Positions 13,601-22,787 of a stretch of DNA of 64,000 nt are shown here, piece by piece. The position numbers and the translations under genes were made by a program. The stretch is from Euonymus europaeus (lineage: Eukaryota; Streptophyta; Magnoliopsida; Celastrales; Celastraceae). The DNA is taken from contig OY756960.1 of the NCBI GenBank assembly GCA_963580455.1, positions 6,634,001 through 6,698,000 on the forward strand. Direction: 5' to 3'. Numbering within the stretch: the first letter of the stretch is position 1; every line of letters begins with the position of its first letter. The notes beneath the pieces were generated by a model. The model searched no databases. It was not told where the DNA came from and saw nothing but the letters and a program-made list of their open reading frames with translations.

Positions 13601-16600
13601 AACAACTTTCTGATTTTCACCACTCATAATAAAAGTGATATCAACAGCAACAAATCATCCAGAAGAAGACCCAAGAATATCACCAAATCACATCAATCAT
13701 CAAAAGAAGAACCAAGACCCATAACTGAAAAATTAGGCAAAACACATCTGAAAATTGAAGACCCAGTACCAGAATGACCACAGAAGAATTCTGGAAGTTT
13801 GGCAGAGGCGCGTGCAGTGGCGCGTGGGCGCGTGGTGGCGGCGCGTGGGCGCGTGAGGGCCACGCGCGGCTCCGATCGAAGTCCGGCCAGCCCAGACTGG
13901 AGCGCCTGACTCCGGTGATTGCTTCTGGGCAGGAGGTGTCGCAAACAGACTTACCAGTCAACGTAAATCAGAGATTTTGATAAAAATTACTTCGCCGGAA
14001 ATCATCACAAACAGCGCCGAAAACCACCACAAAACAGCCACCGGAAAACACCAGAAATAGACGCTAATGCAGTGGCTCCGATACCATGTAGAAGTAGAAG
14101 TATTTAGTGAAGAAATTGAAGAAGGAATAAGAAAGGGGAGGAGAAGCAGTGTCGGCAGTTTCTCTCTTATTCTCCAGAATACAATTTTACATACAACCCT
14201 CACTTTTATGTTCCACACCCTAATACTAGAGAATACCCAAGTTACCCTTCTAACAGGTTGAAACAATCCTCTTGTGCTTGGTTTGGCAGATTTAGTGAGG
14301 TGGTTATTGCATTTCATTTACGTTGGAGTTCTCATGATCACTCCATGTTCTATATTGCCAATAAGAGTTTAGATGTATACTTAATGTGGTATATGTGAAT
14401 GATATAATGATTAGAGGGAGTGATAGTGGGTATTACTACTCTGAGTCTCTCAAATCCTTCTTAAACACCAAGTTCCAAACTAGGGACCTTGGTCCCTTTC
14501 GATATTTCTTAGGCATCGAGGTTTCTCCAAGTAAGAGTTGTCTTTATGTTACAATGAAAATATGTTCTTCATTTACTCACTGAAACATGTTTGAGTGAGG
14601 CAACCTTCACGATGCCTCTATCATTTCTAATGTGAAGCTTGCAGCTGAAGATGGGGACATACTCATCCGGAAAAGTATACGCAACTGGTTGGTAAACTTA
14701 ATTATCTTAAAGTGACACTCCCGAACATTGCCTTTTCAGTAAGTGGGGTTAGTTAATACATGTCTTCCCCTAGAACATCTCACTAGGATGTTGTCATTCA
14801 TATTTTGAAGTACCTCAAGGGTGCACCAAGTTGTATTACAGAGATCATGGGCATAGTAGAGTATAGGGATTCTCTGATGTTGATTGGGCAAGATCTGTTA
14901 TGGATAGGTGATCTACTATAGGATATTGTGCGTTTGTCAGAGAAAATTTAGTTTCATAGAAAAGAAGAAGCAAAGTGCGGTGGCAAGATCGAGTGCGGCG
15001 TCTGAATATAGAGCCATGGACATCAATTGCTCGAGGAGATTGGTATAGAAGACTTGGCTACTATGGATGCTTTGAATACTATGTTCCATGAACGACCAAA
15101 ATATATTGAAATTGATTGTCAGTTCATGCATGTGAAGCTACAACAGGATTTGATTTTTGTTAAGCATGTCAGGACTGGTGACCAATTAGCCTATGTGTTT
15201 ACCAAAGCTCTTACTAGGGTTCGCATAATTTCTATTTGTAACAAGCTGGGATGTTGACCCAACCACATCAACAAAATATCAGCCACATTAGCAAAACACA
15301 TCTCACAATACATTTTTGCACCAACAAAAAAATTATCATTGTGGTTGCTAAGTGATCACGTGGAAAGCAAGAAAAAGCAAAAAGTAAAACAAGATTCTTA
15401 CCTCCATAAATTGCACAATAAAATCTATGAGTTTGTGCTTCTGCATCTCCTCACAATGGTAGTTTGTGACAAGAAAGCTGATGTCATAACCCTAAGCCAC
15501 AAAACAGGGTGTAAAAGGCACATTAACATGATATCCACCAAAGTCCAAACAAATTCAATCATATAAACAATTGAAAATTCAATATAAGAAATGAGATCAG
15601 CATCAAGTGAACCTATTTTACGAGGTATCATGTACATGTTTATTATGCTTTATTGTTAAACCCATTTCAAACCTTTGACCTAGCTATGACAAATATGGAA
15701 GAAGACAAGAAGGTTTACAGAGAAAACAAGGAGAAAGGCACACTGAAGGAAACCTTCATTTCGATATTATTTCATCAACTGCCTATTAGACTAAGCTCCT
15801 AGTTAATATACCAAAAAGACAAACTCAACACTAACAGAACCTTAACATCAGCTTTAACCAACTAATCATTATGTTAACAACGTAACAGAAGTTCTACAGT
15901 TACTTGACGGCAAACAGAAATACATTCATATCATTCATTATACAATCAACCAGGAAATGGATATATGCCATTGGCTTTACATACTACCAGATGATAATCT
16001 TTGGGTTTTGATGTCACTGTCATATATCCATCTTGAACCCAAGAGTATATAAGATCCCAATAGTTTAATGAGGACACTTCAACTGTATGGATAAATCAAC
16101 TTAAATGGTTTCTTCGGGGTTGAACTGATGTGCAAGGACAAGGTAGACACACAAATGCAAGAATGCAATCATTTCTAAAGAGTCAATTTAGAAAACAGTA
16201 GATCAATTCAAATTTAGAATCATTTATCAATCTCAACTCACTTATATGATACCAAAAGTACCTGTACTGGCTTTCTCCTCAAAACCTGAAATGCTTCAGC
16301 CCTCATTGACAAGAATCTTAAGAACTTTTTAGTTAGTATGTTTTCAAGTTCATCTGACTGCTTCACCTACAAAACAGGGAACAAAAATGTTGCATGAAAA
16401 TTGGAGAAAGAAACAATTTGTAGGATCTTCTAACCAACAAATCCTAGTCCATAATTGCTTGACTTGGTGTAGAAATTATAAGTGCAGAAGAAAAGGAGTT
16501 ATAGGTTTGACTAGGAGCAATTCATTCAAGAAGATATATTAATTTTATACAGAGAATAATACTTCCCATGGGATGTTCAATTATGAGGCACTAAACCCAA

Positions 16601-19600
16601 TTATGAGCTATTTCAAAAAAAAGTGAGGAAGAACTTGATTCAGTAAAAAGATGTATAAACGTTTCTTTGAATTTCAGCAATAAATTATCATGCGCCATAC
16701 ACTTTTTAAGAGGACAGTAATATCACTTCTATAACACCTTAAATGTGCCTATTCACTCCGTAAACCAAAAGCAATATTAGCATGCAAATCCATTTTCTAA
16801 TACTCTAACCTTACAAAGGAAAAAAAGATGATTCATCTATTCACCTTGAGACTTATGCGCAAGGAATTAATAGAAGTTTCTATTAAGCATTTTTCAGCCT
16901 CATTTCGACATATCAGAACCTGCAATAACATTTGGACATATTTAAAACACAAGGAGCAACCAAACATACAAAATACAACATAAAGTAGAAAGATGTATAA
17001 TTTGTGATAGGGACTTGAAAATAAGTAATTACTTATGCTTAAGAAAAATGATACACAAGCCAACTCATTTTAGCACTGATTCACTTGAAAAAACTTCTTA
17101 GAGTGTGTCCTTCCTCACAGAGATATATTCCCTTTCCCTCTCGCTGTCGAGCCAGATTTTGAATGCCAACTAATCTTGTTCACAGGGTAGATGTTCCACG
17201 AAATTTCAAATTTCCAGGGAGTGATATGGAGTTAGACAGTATACCCATAGTAATTATTCAGTACAATGTTGATAAGAAGGGTAGTTACTTAAGTATGCTT
17301 CTAGATGCCCACTAGGAAAATCATGGAATCATTATTACACTTAAGCATTCTTCCATGAAACAAGAACTTTTACACTAAAACTTGGACCTCACATTAATAC
17401 TTCGAAAATCATACAAATGTGCAAACAGCCCCCCAAATTGGGAAAGAATAAAATAATGAAGCGGATACAGCTAACAAGACAAATCACAAAAATACTTCTG
17501 CAATGGAATATTTGATATCAACATGGCTGACTAGGTTGTCTTAGATTCAGGCAGCATAAAGAAAATTTCCTTTTGGATACTTTCTTTGTGTCTAAGGAGT
17601 AGGGGGGCTGTGGCCACGCTATTCTTATTTTCTTAGTGCGTACAACTTAGAGGAAATGGAAATCAACGATTAAGAAATTGCTCATAGATAAATTACATGC
17701 CAACAATCCATATAGTGATAATAAGATTGGCAAATGTATTGATTCTGAACGCCAATGGCTCACTTTACGCAACTTCATTTATTTTTTACTTGTAAGCATG
17801 GAAATTTTTTTGGCTAGGTCACTGAAAGCACGATGCTTCATAAGCTCCCTCTTCCGAGTCATTGAAAAACATTATGTCAATAACTTCAACAAATTGCCTG
17901 TCCACTCCCGAAATTGGAGTGGCATTTCAGCCATGGGGAAACTCCTTCTTTCGAATATTAACTTATGAATAATGAAAACTGTAAGAAGGAGATTCTCTCC
18001 AAGTTTTTGCAAGTATCTTTAAACTAATCGGTCAATTCCGGTCCATGGTGGGAGTCATTAAGATGGACCCAATAGAACAAGGAGCTCTTGGACTTGATCA
18101 AGGGCAAATTCCCAACTTTGAGTCCTCTCTCACAATAATACTACTACTAATAATAATAATGATAATAAATTTGTCAAATCATAGGTGGCAGAAACCCAAC
18201 AGAAATGTATCAAATCAAGGACAATGCAAACATGGAAGTGGCATGAAAGAAAAACCTCAGTCACTTGACATGTTTACTCTTACCTGAAAATTCATCAAAA
18301 AGTATCCATAAAAGATTGTCTTTTAAGTGACTGATGAATCTTTATATGGATTGAGGTTGGATCTGCTACCGCTATAATTCTCCTGCTTATCTTTAGTTAA
18401 TTTGAACACTCTTTTGTATAAAAATAACAGCCGGGAGTAAAACTAAGAAAAAGCCAACTCCAAATAAAAATGTCTTTAATCATCTATTGATGTGATAAAC
18501 GAACTTATAGGATTATTTAAGAAAGAAAGAGTCCAAAATTCTTAGGCATGACTAGACCACTATCTTTTGTGCCAATAGAGTTGGGTCTCCAGAACTAATT
18601 TACTTCTCCAGTGAAATGTTGAACCTTCTAGTAAGAGTATAGTAGTAGTCGAAGAGTAGAACTAAATAAAACAATTGACTCAGCACAGCCATGATTTTTT
18701 GGAAAATAAAGAGACATGGTTCAAAAAAGAGAAAATGCTAATTCAAAAGGTGTTAGGGTTTCATGGACGAAGCGTAACACATATCCCAAAATGATGCATA
18801 AGAAGTCTATCAAATCTCTAGGACTAGAATACCGAGGCAAGAATGAGAATTTAAAAAAATGTAAACCATCGGTTTCAAGGAAACCTACTAAAGTGTTACG
18901 AATATAAGAGAAAAAAACAACGAATGCTTATATTCAGCATCACTGACTCTTCTTACAGGATTTAGTAGAAGTTCGGGGCTGGTCCTGCAAATGAAAGAGA
19001 AAAGAACTTCAACCTTCTCAATGCAAATAGCAAGTTAAAATGAAAGTATGCAATATATAAACAATGTACATAACGTGCAAAAAAAAAACAGGTACATGAA
19101 CTAAATAACAGAGCAGATTTGAAATGCAGGCCAGAGCTTACCTATTTTCCATAAGGATATAAATTTTAGAAGCAGAAAAATATGAAACAGAAAAGGTAAT
19201 CAAGTTTGCACTTTGAAACTGTTCTAGCCAATCAGTTTGTTTGATAAATGTCATCAGCTTCCTTCTTTATCATGGTTCCTTAATTTCAAGTGAGATCAGA
19301 TAACCGCTAATAAAGTCAATAAATAATCCAAACCGACCATTTTTTTCTAAAATTAGGACACATTTCTATGTGAGGTGATAAGAGTAGCTATGGTTGTAGG
19401 TCGCAAAAATAAAGAGTGATAACATTAACACAAACACAGAAAAACTAAGATCTCAAATCAAGAGGCAATTTAATTCAAACTTCCAAAATTTTCTGGTATC
19501 GGCGCAAGCATACATATTCAGTAAATAAGATGATATTGCAACCAATACACATACTTTAATTCAACCTCTGGCTTGTTATGCCTTTCAACTTCTTGACAAG

Positions 19601-20054
19601 GAAAGTTCTGCAACCAGCACAGGGACACGAGTTACAACACGAACAAGACATCACATCACCTTCAAATTGACATATAGGAAAATAGAAAAAGGAAAATTTT
19701 GTCCCAGGCATGAAACAGCTCAATCTGATCAGCAAATTTCTCATCACAAGATGAAAATAGAAGATGTGCAAGCTAAAAATGACAAGAGGCAAGCATTTGC
19801 ATTAATTTTGATTAAAAATCTGCAAATCTTCAACACACAAATTGCAAAAGCTTCAATGCCTAATCACCGAAACAGCAACCGTTGCAAAAATGAAACACAT
19901 ACCTGAAGGCACATGGCGGCCTCGAGAGTGTTGCGTATGCACGCCAAATATAACCGCAATGTACTCCCCTTTAATTCAAAGCACGAAAAGCACATCAAGA
20001 TTTTCCCGACATTTTGTCGAGAACCAAACAGAAGATATAGAATAGGCTCACCAT
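1636..20054 (-). CDS. ARPC4: ARPC4, Arp2/3 complex subunit 4 (eight exons)
   Basis: Encodes actin-related protein 2/3 complex subunit 4, a core subunit of the complex that nucleates branched actin filaments in the cytoplasm. In plants it acts downstream of the WAVE/SCAR complex in cell-shape control. Coding exons, in transcription order, are 20052-20054, 19903-19968, 19555-19607, 18957-18984, 16845-16919, 16262-16366, 15402-15491 and 1636-1725. All introns have GT-AG ends and the exons sum to 510 nt, a 169-residue protein, the usual ARPC4 length. Diagnostic segments include [19 protein letters not shown] (exon 2), [19 protein letters not shown] (exon 5), [19 protein letters not shown] (exon 6) and [14 protein letters not shown] (exon 8). 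The start codon is the last three bases of exon 1. The final intron (1726-15401) is 13,676 bp and holds several transposons. No stop or frameshift was seen, so the gene looks functional if that intron is spliced. Confidence 0.95.
2071..2095 (+). repeat. hAT left target duplication and TIR
   Basis: Target-site duplication AGAAACAC (2071-2078) followed directly by the left terminal inverted repeat CAGTGTTTTAAAAGGCG (2079-2095). Confidence 0.95.
2100..2290. repeat. hAT left subterminal GAGGC-motif cluster
   Basis: Dense, partly palindromic repetition of GAGGCG, GCCTC and AGGCGGAAGCCTC. It includes several nested short inverted repeats such as CGCCTCTGTAACAGAGGCG. A matching GAGGCTTACGCCTCG cluster lies at the other end of the element (about 6005-6065). 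In hAT elements such subterminal motifs are typical transposase binding sites. That role is inferred here. Confidence 0.7.
2310..2392. repeat. Two consecutive strong hairpins in hAT leader
   Basis: The first is an inverted repeat with a 12-bp stem, arms 2310-2321 and 2330-2341 (CAGAACCCAAAA and its complement). The second is a perfect 32-bp palindrome at 2361-2392, half-site GTTGGCCCAAAACGAC. They lie between the subterminal repeats and the transposase gene, in a region without coding content. The role is unknown. They could be regulatory or a folded RNA leader. Confidence 0.75.
3069..5748 (+). CDS. hAT transposase (BED finger, DUF659, hAT dimerisation), 5'-damaged
   Basis: Four exons, 3069-3403, 3503-4845, 4945-5496 and 5579-5748, join in phase through GT-AG introns to 799 residues. 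A BED-type zinc finger lies near residues 8-33 (CVKCNFC...H...H). A DUF659/RNase H-like transposase region follows at roughly residues 190-330, with SDGWTD and [12 protein letters not shown]. The C-terminal hAT dimerisation domain contains [20 protein letters not shown]. The tail is rich in Gly/Ser and then acidic. Upstream, a second frame beginning with ATG at 3005 shows an apparent N-terminus ([13 protein letters not shown]), then a TAG at 3044, and it needs a frameshift near 3100 to join the BED finger. The ancestral start was therefore probably 3005 and the present gene is 5'-damaged. Translation from 3069 would still give BED, catalytic and dimerisation parts. Confidence 0.85.
6079..6103 (-). 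repeat. hAT right TIR and target duplication
   Basis: Right terminal inverted repeat (6079-6095, reading CGCCTTTTAAAACATTG on the plus strand) followed by the second copy of the target duplication, AGAAACAC (6096-6103). Confidence 0.95.
6104..6465. other. ARPC4 intron sequence between transposons
   Basis: AT-rich, non-coding intron sequence between the hAT element and the decayed Copia. I see no repeat or gene in it. Confidence 0.6.
7116..8097 (+). pseudogene. Copia gag remnant with internal tandem duplication
   Basis: Begins with an ATG at about 7116 ([18 protein letters not shown]) and shows gag words such as [10 protein letters not shown] before breaking into several frames. From 7348 a 350-bp unit is present twice in tandem. 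Each copy encodes gag segments like GKKxRKQQKG and [10 protein letters not shown], and the motif [18 protein letters not shown]. Premature stops and frameshifts make it non-functional. Confidence 0.7.
7348..8040 (+). repeat. 350-bp tandem duplication inside the Copia gag
   Basis: Copy A (7348-7697) and copy B (7698 to about 8040) both start GGGGTGCACTTTACTCAAGT and align almost end to end, with scattered substitutions and small indels. The unit is internal to the decayed gag, so it arose by local duplication, not by a second insertion. Confidence 0.85.
8480..9245 (+). pseudogene. Copia integrase / start of RT remnant
   Basis: Degenerate integrase is recognisable at about 8685-9000: [20 protein letters not shown], then a decayed PQQN-type segment and LINRMPS. 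From about 9140 the text jumps to reverse transcriptase (VYMEQ, then KSLYG), so several hundred codons are deleted. The last codons run into the junction with the young Copia at 9245. Sequence resumes as [12 protein letters not shown] at 14256. Confidence 0.7.
9246..9414 (-). repeat. 3' LTR of young Copia
   Basis: 169 bp, TG...CA ends (TGTAGAAGTAGAAG to CCTTCTAACA on the plus strand). Identical to the copy at 14087-14255. Confidence 0.95.
9415..9426 (-). other. Polypurine tract of young Copia
   Basis: Minus-strand CTTGAGGGGGAG immediately upstream of the 3' LTR, the expected plus-strand priming site. Confidence 0.8.
9422..13627 (-). CDS. Copia gag-pol polyprotein, one in-frame TAG near the start
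   Basis: A single frame encodes about 1,400 residues in Copia order. The gag has a CCHC knuckle ([19 protein letters not shown]). The protease has [13 protein letters not shown]. The integrase has an [10 protein letters not shown] segment and [11 protein letters not shown]. The reverse transcriptase has [11 protein letters not shown]. RNase H has [19 protein letters not shown] and ends near [13 protein letters not shown]. Long stretches are free of damage. The natural start appears to be the ATG at 13625-13627 (MSGENQKVV). A TAG at 13562-13564, codon 22 of that frame, interrupts it just before the conserved [10 protein letters not shown]. Downstream the frame stays open for 1,378 codons. Either this copy is defective by one nonsense change, or it relies on readthrough or a downstream start. 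Confidence 0.9.
13628..14073 (-). other. Copia 5' untranslated leader
   Basis: Non-coding leader between the primer binding site and gag. It includes a GC-rich stretch (about 13800-13900) of alternating GGCGCGTGGGCGCGTG-type repeats, unlike the AT-rich surroundings. Confidence 0.6.
14074..14086 (-). other. Primer binding site of young Copia
   Basis: Minus-strand TGGTATCGGAGCC directly after the 5' LTR. It matches the complement of the initiator-Met-tRNA 3' end except for one base. Confidence 0.85.
14087..14255 (-). repeat. 5' LTR of young Copia
   Basis: 169 bp, identical to 9246-9414. It is the 5' LTR in the element's own orientation because the primer binding site abuts it at 14086. Confidence 0.95.
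14256..15257 (+). pseudogene. Copia RT C-terminus / RNase H remnant (continuation)
   Basis: Continues the old Copia after the insertion. It holds [11 protein letters not shown], then [11 protein letters not shown] (a decayed form of the catalytic YVDD box), [14 protein letters not shown], and a damaged RNase H region ending [12 protein letters not shown]. Several frameshifts and stops are present. The alanine/asparagine-for-aspartate type of change in the YVDD box and the breaks make it inactive. Confidence 0.75.
15258..15401. other. Intron sequence between Copia remnant and ARPC4 exon 7
   Basis: Short AT-rich sequence ending in the 5' splice site of the last ARPC4 intron (GTAAGA on the minus strand). 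No LTR is recognisable. Confidence 0.6.
16920..18956. other. ARPC4 intron 4, no recognisable feature
   Basis: A 2.0-kb AT-rich intron. I see no coding exon, transposon end or structured repeat in it apart from short TAATAATAAT and homopolymer tracts. Confidence 0.55.
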
Positions 20055-20431
20055 AAAATGCAGAGGAGTAGAGTCCAAAATTTGCTGCTTATACTGTTGC
20101 ACACAGAACTTTCGTATGCTGCTTTCGACGGTGAAAATTATCCTGAAGTGATCTTGAAGATTGAGGTATTGCTGCTCGGTGGTTGCTTTCTGGGAAAACA
20201 AGGAAAAGATTGAAAAAGAAAAAGGGGTTTAGATTATTATCATACTTATTATATTGATTATTGGCTTCTGAAGTCGAGTTTATTAGTGTATTTTGTGGTT
20301 TATTGGTCGTTGTACATTAATTCAATATAAAAACAATTAGCGAAATGAAAAATATATCAAAAAAGAAAAGAAAAGAAATTCTCACTTTCTTTAATCTCTT
20401 TTATATATTTTTAATAAATAATTTATATTAT
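20055..20431 (-). promoter_or_regulatory. ARPC4 5' UTR and putative promoter region
   Basis: This is the sequence immediately upstream of the ARPC4 start codon. An open frame in phase with ARPC4 extends upstream to an ATG at 20199-20201, adding 49 codons without a stop. Those codons are most simply 5' UTR, because the 169-residue product already has the family length. An AT-rich stretch near 20320-20340 could hold a TATA-like element on the minus strand. The transcription start is unknown. Confidence 0.45.
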
Positions 20432-20839
20432 GTGCTTGTTTGATAAAGAGTATTTATCATAGAGTATAAGCCGGTGTATAAGCTGTGAAAATAAGGTGTG
20501 AGATAAGCTGAGTGATGTTTGGTAGAGAGTATTTTTACATAGAGTATAAGCTGTCAAAATGACACTTAGGGGCATTTATTAAACTACTTAATAAATTAAA
20601 CAGATAATATGTATCATTTTAATTTTTGCCTAATTATTTTATTTTAGTATTTAGAGTAATTTTTTAACTAAACAGTTTATAAGTATCATTTTAGTTTATT
20701 TTTAAAAATAAATAGAATAATTATTAACTAACTTGCGTATATTTTTTTATATAAATAATAACATATATGTTAGCTAATTAATTATACATACATGTCTTAC
20801 AACATGATCGTGGTACACATTTACATTTATAACAATAAA

Positions 20840-22107
20840 CTACCCTAGTGCATTAGCAATCATATCTCTAACCACATCCATGTTGTGGTCGTCTATGAAA
20901 ACATCACTTTCTGCATTTCCCAGTCCTTCTTCATGTACAACGGAACGCTGGACTCGTCTCCCAGAATCTCAAACTCCTCGTTACTCCAGCTCCTCCGTCT
21001 AATATAATTGTGCAACGACATGCGACCACAATGTCCACCTATGCCCGTACTTAAAACGCGGCATATTATTAAGAATCTTCCATCGCATCTTTGTAACACC
21101 GAATGTCATTTCTATGACACTAAGGAAAGATGCGTGCTTCCTGTTGAACTTCTCGCGTGGTCCACTGGCGCGTCGCCCATTCCTCCACTCTAGCAAATGA
21201 TACCTCTCACCTCTATAAGGCGCAAGGTAACCGGGCTTGTTAGCATAACCGGCATCCACCAAGTAATATTTCCCTGAACAAGATCAACACGAATTGGTTA
21301 ACAATATTTCCTCCACTACGATCATTAATTAATAATTAGAAACAAAAACCCCGCAACATACCTTGAGGCAGATGTGAAAAGTTATATGCCTGCCGGTACA
21401 GAATGCACGTGGCCCAACACGCTCGCATCATGGGCGAAACCCTCGTATCCAGCAGCAATAAATAAATACATCATATCAAAATCACATACCGCCGTACATT
21501 CTGTGACGCAAAACCTTTTCGGTTGATATAAGGGATTTGTGATGCCCGCGGTATCACTGCCGGTATATGTGTACCATCAAGCGCTCCTATCGCATTGCTA
21601 AACGCCCTTGATCGTTGGTCACTACTTATCTTCGTCGGGACCTCTGAGAATTGATTTTCTGTAGGCCTAATCACATCTATCGCCATCTGGTACACCGACC
21701 TAAATACGATACTGAATATCCTACTAATGGTCTCGCCGGAATGCTGAAAATGCTCACAGGATAGTCTGTTACTGACTCCATGCCTAACAGTCAACAGAAA
21801 AATAGCTACCATCTCAGGAATTTGAACATGCCCAGTTGATTCGAGCATGTACCTCTTAGCCAAATCAATGCAATAATGCTCTAAAAGTATCTATAGATAA
21901 GCGAAAATTTTCCTGACACCTAACCGGATTCCCATTCAGTATATCCATAACCCATTGTGCACCCGTTAATGATGATGTCCTACAACGGTTCCATGGCACT
22001 GGAGGAGATCCATGATTCTGAACGTGATACATAGCCGCAGCAGCGGCTGCCATCGAACTAAAAAAGACTTGGTTCTCATATTCCTCATCAGAGCTAGATG
22101 TATCCAT
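20840..22107 (-). pseudogene. PIF/Harbinger transposase (DDE_Tnp_4), frameshifted
   Basis: The N-terminal part (22107-21865) runs to DTFRALLH. A one-base shift near 21865 leads into HVQIPEMVAIFLLTVRHGVS, and the first catalytic aspartate lies in IGALDGTHIPA. A second shift near 21490 leads to a CDFDMMYLFIAAGYEGFAHD segment with the second aspartate. An intron follows (about 21277-21362). The C-terminal exon has YYLVDAGYANKPGYLAPYRG and the presumed third acidic residue in FLSVIEMTFGVTKMRW. A further frame change near the end reaches a stop at 20840-20842. All three catalytic acidic residues remain visible, but at least two frameshifts make it a pseudogene. Confidence 0.8.
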
Positions 22108-22787
22108 AACTGGGAAAGAAATGTAAATGCAAGATTAACCGGGGAACATTCCACTATTTTTAAGCTACTATAATGCATTGTAAAAAAAGAAAAGAAGAAC
22201 ACAATCAAAGCTACTGTAATGGCATGGATCATTTGTAAAAAAAATAAACCAACTATAATGCATATTGTAAAAAAGTCAAAAGAATGAAACAATCAAAGCT
22301 ACTGTAATGCCAGGAAACATTTGTACAAAAAAAAAGAGTCAATAACAGCCAATAAATTTATTAATTTGTTTTTGACTAGCATATGCAATCTGTGTATTGC
22401 CAAACTCATCACCAGAATTCCATTGCAACTTCCAGTTCAAAAAAAACAATAAATCAAAGTTCAATGCATTGTAAAAAGTCTTACCTGAACAAAACAAACA
22501 CACATGCAATATTATTCTACTTAAAAAACAAACTTCCGGTTCTACTTATTGTACTGACACATCCAACAATAATCAGTTCTTCAATTTATTCTAATGGGAA
22601 AACAAACCCAGTGATCATGACTCTACCAACACATCAGTTCAGTCTCTCAACACAACTAACATCTCACTTTCCCTCTTCACCAGCAAAACGAGTAATGAAA
22701 CGACGGCGGACACTTGGAACCATGTTCGGAAGGACACGGCCGAAGATAGGGTTATCTATCTTCTCCAAAGCATACAGGTACACATCC

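Larger units (their letters stand above)
9246..14255 (-). mobile_element. Young Ty1/Copia element (Ale-like), identical LTRs
   Basis: 5,010 bp with two 169-bp LTRs (9246-9414 and 14087-14255) that read identically base for base, and an exact 5-bp target duplication GGTTG (9241-9245 and 14256-14260). The primer binding site TGGTATCGGAGCC directly follows the 5' LTR on the minus strand (at 14086 downwards). The polypurine tract lies beside the 3' LTR (9415-9426). Short LTRs, about 5 kb length and a single gag-pol frame fit the Ale lineage. It inserted into the RT of an older Copia within ARPC4's last intron, in the same orientation as ARPC4. Confidence 0.95.
6466..15257 (+). mobile_element. Old, decayed Copia retrotransposon split by a younger Copia
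   Basis: Plus-strand Copia fragments run from gag (7116) to RNase H (15257) and are interrupted at 9245/14256 by another element. A possible 5' LTR is 6466-6589: it starts TGTTAGAA, contains ATATAAAAGG, and is followed by TGGTATTGGGCC at 6590, similar to an initiator-Met-tRNA primer site. No matching 3' LTR is visible. Coding sequence stops at 15257, only 145 bp from ARPC4 exon 7, so the 3' end is deleted. A large part of the integrase C-terminus and RT N-terminus is also missing, near 9160. The outer borders are uncertain. Confidence 0.75.

Noticed and set aside
15258..15401. 3' LTR of the old Copia
   Set aside because: No similarity to the putative 5' LTR at 6466-6589 and no target duplication. 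It was judged deleted.
20432..20560. Defined Harbinger left TIR with 3-bp target duplication
   Set aside because: The sequence looks like a Harbinger end, but no inverted partner was found at the other side, so the border is reported only as tentative.
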